DNA of 31,672 bases from the IMG/VR virus record IMGVR_UViG_3300032050_000525, positions 1 to 31,672 of that record. One strand, written 5' to 3'. The translations under genes were made by a program, and so were the position numbers. This DNA comes from a virus. Within the stretch, counting starts at the first letter, position 1. Every line of letters begins with the position of its first letter. Below, piece after piece: positions 29,622 to 31,672 of this stretch. The notes beneath the pieces were generated by a model. It was not told the DNA's origin. It did not search any database and saw nothing but the letters and a program-made list of their open reading frames with translations.

Positions 29622-29948
29622 ATGGCATACACGCTAGTAACACCCTACCAATGGCAAACTTGGGGCGCAGGTGCAACTGAGTTCACTCCATACTCACGTC
29701 TTGCTGGTCGCCGGTTTAACGGTGGAACTATTGACGGTGCTATCCCAATCAGCCTGACAGATGTGGCACGTGGTCAGACAATGATTGTCAACGGCACCAC
29801 AGTAACTCTGACACTAACTCCTAGCCAAGATGATCTAGCAGCAGCTAGTTATTACTTCCTTGGTGGACACGAGTACGAGATCAGTGACGGACAAGCACAG
29901 GTTCTTATCAACGCCGGCTACGGCGATTATGTGACACCGATAGTATGA
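29622..29948 (+). CDS. Hypothetical head-region protein, 108 aa
   Basis: MAYTLVTPYQWQTWGAGATE, then a beta-rich stretch (TMIVNGTTVTLTLTPSQDDL) and YYFLGGHEYEISDGQAQVLI. Predominantly strands, no Cys. AGGAAAGG lies upstream of the ATG. Follows the capsid gene, so a head decoration or completion protein is possible; unrecognised. Confidence 0.6.
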   Translation: MAYTLVTPYQWQTWGAGATEFTPYSRLAGRRFNGGTIDGAIPISLTDVARGQTMIVNGTTVTLTLTPSQDDLAAASYYFLGGHEYEISDGQAQVLINAGYGDYVTPIV

Positions 29949-30211
29949 AGCATTGGGAAGATCATCCTGAACCAGTAGCAACCTGCTTTGGGTGCAAGGT
30001 TCTAGGCTTACAAGTTAATGAAGTCTCTTTGCGTGGCAACGGTATTCCTACCGCTAAGCAGCACGATAAAGAACTACAGTCTTATTATGATGCAACACGT
30101 CAAGGAATAGAACCACGTTCTACTAAGTCTAAAGATATAGATGCAGCAGTTAAACTTTCCAACGAGGCTGGTAAGGCTTTCGATGGAATCGCAATGACCT
30201 TCAAAAACTAA
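29945..30211 (+). CDS. Hypothetical protein, 88 aa
   Basis: MKHWEDHPEPVATCFGCKVL carries one CxxC pair and two nearby His. GLQVNEVSLRGNGIPTAKQH and a charged helical end (DIDAAVKLSNEAGKAFDGIA) follow. The ATG overlaps the upstream stop (ATGA). A lone CxxC with upstream His residues might bind zinc. Function unknown. Confidence 0.6.
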   Translation: MKHWEDHPEPVATCFGCKVLGLQVNEVSLRGNGIPTAKQHDKELQSYYDATRQGIEPRSTKSKDIDAAVKLSNEAGKAFDGIAMTFKN

Positions 30212-30220
30212 GGAGTAACA

Positions 30221-30364
30221 ATGGAAAACTACGCAAAGATGGAAATGGAATCAGACGAGTACATCACAAAGTACCCAACACCTGACAAGCAATACGAAAG
30301 TGCTATGAAGTACTGCACCTACGAATCAATCCAGACAGGTGCAATGGGCAAGGCTGCCAAGTAA
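30221..30364 (+). CDS. Small hypothetical protein, 47 aa
   Basis: MENYAKMEMESDEYITKYPT, then PDKQYESAMKYCTYESIQTG and AMGKAAK. Charged with several Tyr and Met. AAGGAG lies 8 bases before the ATG; TAATG overlap with the next gene. Unknown function. Confidence 0.6.
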   Translation: MENYAKMEMESDEYITKYPTPDKQYESAMKYCTYESIQTGAMGKAAK

Positions 30365-30537
30365 TGAATAAGGCAGCTAAGAAAGCCAAGATTGCCAAGG
30401 TTATGAAAGAGTTCAAAGCTGGAACTCTAAACTCTGGGTCTAGTAGAGGGCCAGTAGTTAAGGGCAAGAAGCAAGCAGTTGCTATTGCACTATCACAAGC
30501 AAAGATGTCTAAGAAGAGAATGGGTAAGACAAAGTAA
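30364..30537 (+). CDS. DUF6496-like small basic protein, 57 aa
   Basis: KIAKVMKEFKAGTLNSGSSR followed by GPVVKGKKQAVAIALSQAKM matches the short K-x-VMxEFKxGTLxSGS...GPVVxxxKQAIAIALS pattern of DUF6496, a family found in phages and bacteria without known function. Coupled to both neighbours. Confidence 0.75.
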   Translation: MNKAAKKAKIAKVMKEFKAGTLNSGSSRGPVVKGKKQAVAIALSQAKMSKKRMGKTK

Positions 30538-30816
30538 ATGGCTAAGTCTCCAGCGTGGCAAAGAGCAGAAGGCAAGAACCCAAAGGGTGGCCTTAACGCA
30601 AAGGGTCGTGCCTCTGCCAAAGCGCAGGGGATGAACCTTAAGCCTCCAGTCAAAAAGGCTGAGGCTGCCAAGTCACCTAAGTCTGCAGGACGGCGCAAGT
30701 CTTTCTGTGGTCGTATGTGTGGAATGAAGGCAAAGAATACTTCTAGCAAGACAGCTAGAGATCCGAACTCAAGAATTAACAAGTCACTTCGTGCTTGGGA
30801 TTGTAGTTGCAAATGA
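30538..30816 (+). CDS. DUF6321-like basic protein, 92 aa
   Basis: AKSPAWQRAEGKNPKGGLNA followed by KGRASAKAQGMNLKPPVK is the pattern of the phage family DUF6321 (KSPAWQRxEGKNPxGGLNxKGR). The C-terminal half adds KSFCGRMCGMKA and ends AWDCSCK, four Cys that could bind metal. The start directly follows the previous stop. Function unknown; the combination with DUF6496 is common in virion-gene clusters. Confidence 0.75.
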   Translation: MAKSPAWQRAEGKNPKGGLNAKGRASAKAQGMNLKPPVKKAEAAKSPKSAGRRKSFCGRMCGMKAKNTSSKTARDPNSRINKSLRAWDCSCK

Positions 30817-30974
30817 AAAAGAAAGTAGCATTTTGGGATACAAAGAATCCTAAGAAGACATCAAAAGCGCTAACGCCTGCACAAAAGGCAGCAGCGAAAG
30901 CACGAGCTAAGGCAGCAGGACGACCATATCCAAACCTGGTTGATAACGCAGCAGCAGCCCGCAAGAAGAAGTAG
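30813..30974 (+). CDS. Small basic protein, 53 aa
   Basis: MKKKVAFWDTKNPKKTSKAL, then TPAQKAAAKARAKAAGRPYP and NLVDNAAAARKKK. Lys/Ala-rich helix; ATGA overlap with the preceding gene. AKARAKAAGRPYPNLVDN resembles a short tail seen in small phage proteins. Function unknown. Confidence 0.6.
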   Translation: MKKKVAFWDTKNPKKTSKALTPAQKAAAKARAKAAGRPYPNLVDNAAAARKKK

Positions 30975-30985
30975 AGGAGATATAG

Positions 30986-31270
30986 GTGGCACTAGGAGAA
31001 TACGGTACAACGCTATTAGACGAACTCAATCGTCTTGCTAATGGTGGCACCTATCGAACACCAGGTGAGATGGTAGATGAGGCACTTGCTGCTCGCCAGT
31101 GGGCTGTCCAACGTTCAGTATCAACAAACTTAACAGACACAGTAGGAGTATTAAATGCGATTGCGGGGACGACTAGCGCTAACCGCCTTGACTATAGCGG
31201 CGTATGTAACCTTATCGCTGGTACTTTTCAACTACCTGCAGCGCAAGCTCTCAGAGGAGTCTCTACGTGA
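30986..31270 (+). CDS. Hypothetical tail-region protein, 94 aa
   Basis: GTG start at 30986 with GAGGAGAT upstream. MALGEYGTTLLDELNRLANG, then TYRTPGEMVDEALAARQWAV and a C-terminal half with SANRLDYSGVCNLIAGTFQL. Helical. The GTGA overlap with the next gene at 31267 indicates coupling. Its place before a tail-type beta protein suggests a tail role. Confidence 0.6.
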   Translation: MALGEYGTTLLDELNRLANGGTYRTPGEMVDEALAARQWAVQRSVSTNLTDTVGVLNAIAGTTSANRLDYSGVCNLIAGTFQLPAAQALRGVST

Positions 31271-31608
31271 GTGCTAAATTTAATCTAATCTGCGAACAAG
31301 CAACAACATTTAATTTTCAGTTCTCGATCAACAACGATGCTGTTCCGATCAACCTTACTGGTTACACCGGAACTATGACAGTGCGCCCATTCGTTGGGTC
31401 AACTACTACCACCATCACTGCCACTACAACCAATGGTCGTATGGTAATTACTGGTGCTACTGGCACTGTGACTGTGACCCTGTCTGCAGCTCTTACAGAG
31501 CCAATCGTTCCTGGTCGCTATTCATATGACTTAGTACTAGATAGCGGATCTACTATCACTAGATATCTTGAAGGTTTATTTATCGTAACGGGGGCTGTAA
31601 CGCTATGA
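31267..31608 (+). CDS. Tail-associated beta-sandwich protein, 113 aa
   Basis: GTG start overlapping the upstream stop. The sequence AKFNLICEQATTFNFQFSIN, then NLTGYTGTMTVRPFVGSTTT and GRYSYDLVLDSGSTITRYLE, alternates strands in the way of the small N-terminal domains that attach fibres or baseplate proteins in many phages. Probably a tail/baseplate component. Confidence 0.65.
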   Translation: MSAKFNLICEQATTFNFQFSINNDAVPINLTGYTGTMTVRPFVGSTTTTITATTTNGRMVITGATGTVTVTLSAALTEPIVPGRYSYDLVLDSGSTITRYLEGLFIVTGAVTL

Positions 31609-31672
31609 CCACTTATGTAGTTATTGAATCTATTACCCCGAACCAATCCTTAGTATTCTCAGCACAGCAAGG
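31605..31672 (+). CDS. Partial CDS at window end, probable tail gene
   Basis: ATG overlaps the upstream stop (ATGA) and the frame stays open to the edge: MTTYVVIESITPNQSLVFSA then QQ. Only the first 22 residues are visible. Context suggests a tail protein. Confidence 0.6.
   Translation, partial: MTTYVVIESITPNQSLVFSAQQ

Noticed and set aside
1-31672. Integrase, repressor or attachment site indicating a temperate phage
   Set aside because: No tyrosine/serine recombinase motif, no repressor-like gene and no tRNA-derived repeat were seen; the missing part of the genome cannot be judged.

Overview
The window looks like most of the genome of a tailed phage infecting an actinobacterium. The evidence is a WhiB-family Fe-S regulator, a gene class essentially confined to Actinobacteria and their phages, plus many TAATG/ATGA coupled starts and a promoter whose -10 box sits where a leaderless mRNA would begin. 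Base composition is moderate rather than high GC, which points to a low-GC lineage such as freshwater or marine planktonic actinobacteria; that host assignment is inference. Tail genes lie at both ends, so the map is probably circular or circularly permuted and cut inside the tail module. I see no integrase, recombinase or lysogeny repressor, so a lytic lifestyle is likely within what is visible.

Layout. (1) 12-2795, plus: a tail protein, then a lysis cassette (holin-like membrane peptide, M15-type metallopeptidase endolysin, second holin-like peptide) closed by a strong terminator. (2) 2950-3544, minus: an HNH endonuclease and a small zinc-ribbon protein. They are separated by a divergent promoter/operator from (3) 3669-10475, plus: an Ntn-hydrolase of the proteasome-beta/HslV fold, a Cas4-like Fe-S nuclease, a zinc protein, WhiB, a RecA/DnaB-fold ATPase, a Holliday-junction-resolvase-like nuclease, a primase split into zinc-ribbon and TOPRIM genes, an Nmad1-like protein, a sigma-like factor and small zinc proteins. 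This is the replication, recombination and transcription-control module. (4) 10538-14304, minus: a tightly packed operon of about 17 small proteins, many with CxxC pairs, plus an SLT transglycosylase. (5) 14305-15056: a 750-base control region with a minus promoter, 13-bp iterons, a perfect CRP/GlxR-type palindrome, a weak plus promoter and a hairpin-rich leader. (6) 15057-31672, plus: late genes (large terminase, portal, very large virion proteins, scaffold, an N4-gp56-type capsid protein, small basic proteins and tail proteins).

How it may work together: transcription diverges from the 14.3-15.0 kb control region, with the minus operon on one side and the late genes on the other. A second divergent switch at 3.6 kb serves the replication module. 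WhiB and the sigma-like factor are candidate phage-encoded switches, and the CRP-like site would tie late transcription to a host cAMP-responsive regulator. The scaffold/capsid pair appears to have its own promoter with a consensus TATAAT box and a structured leader. Gene functions were read from motifs in the translated sequence without database searches; regulatory assignments are inferences from sequence patterns.
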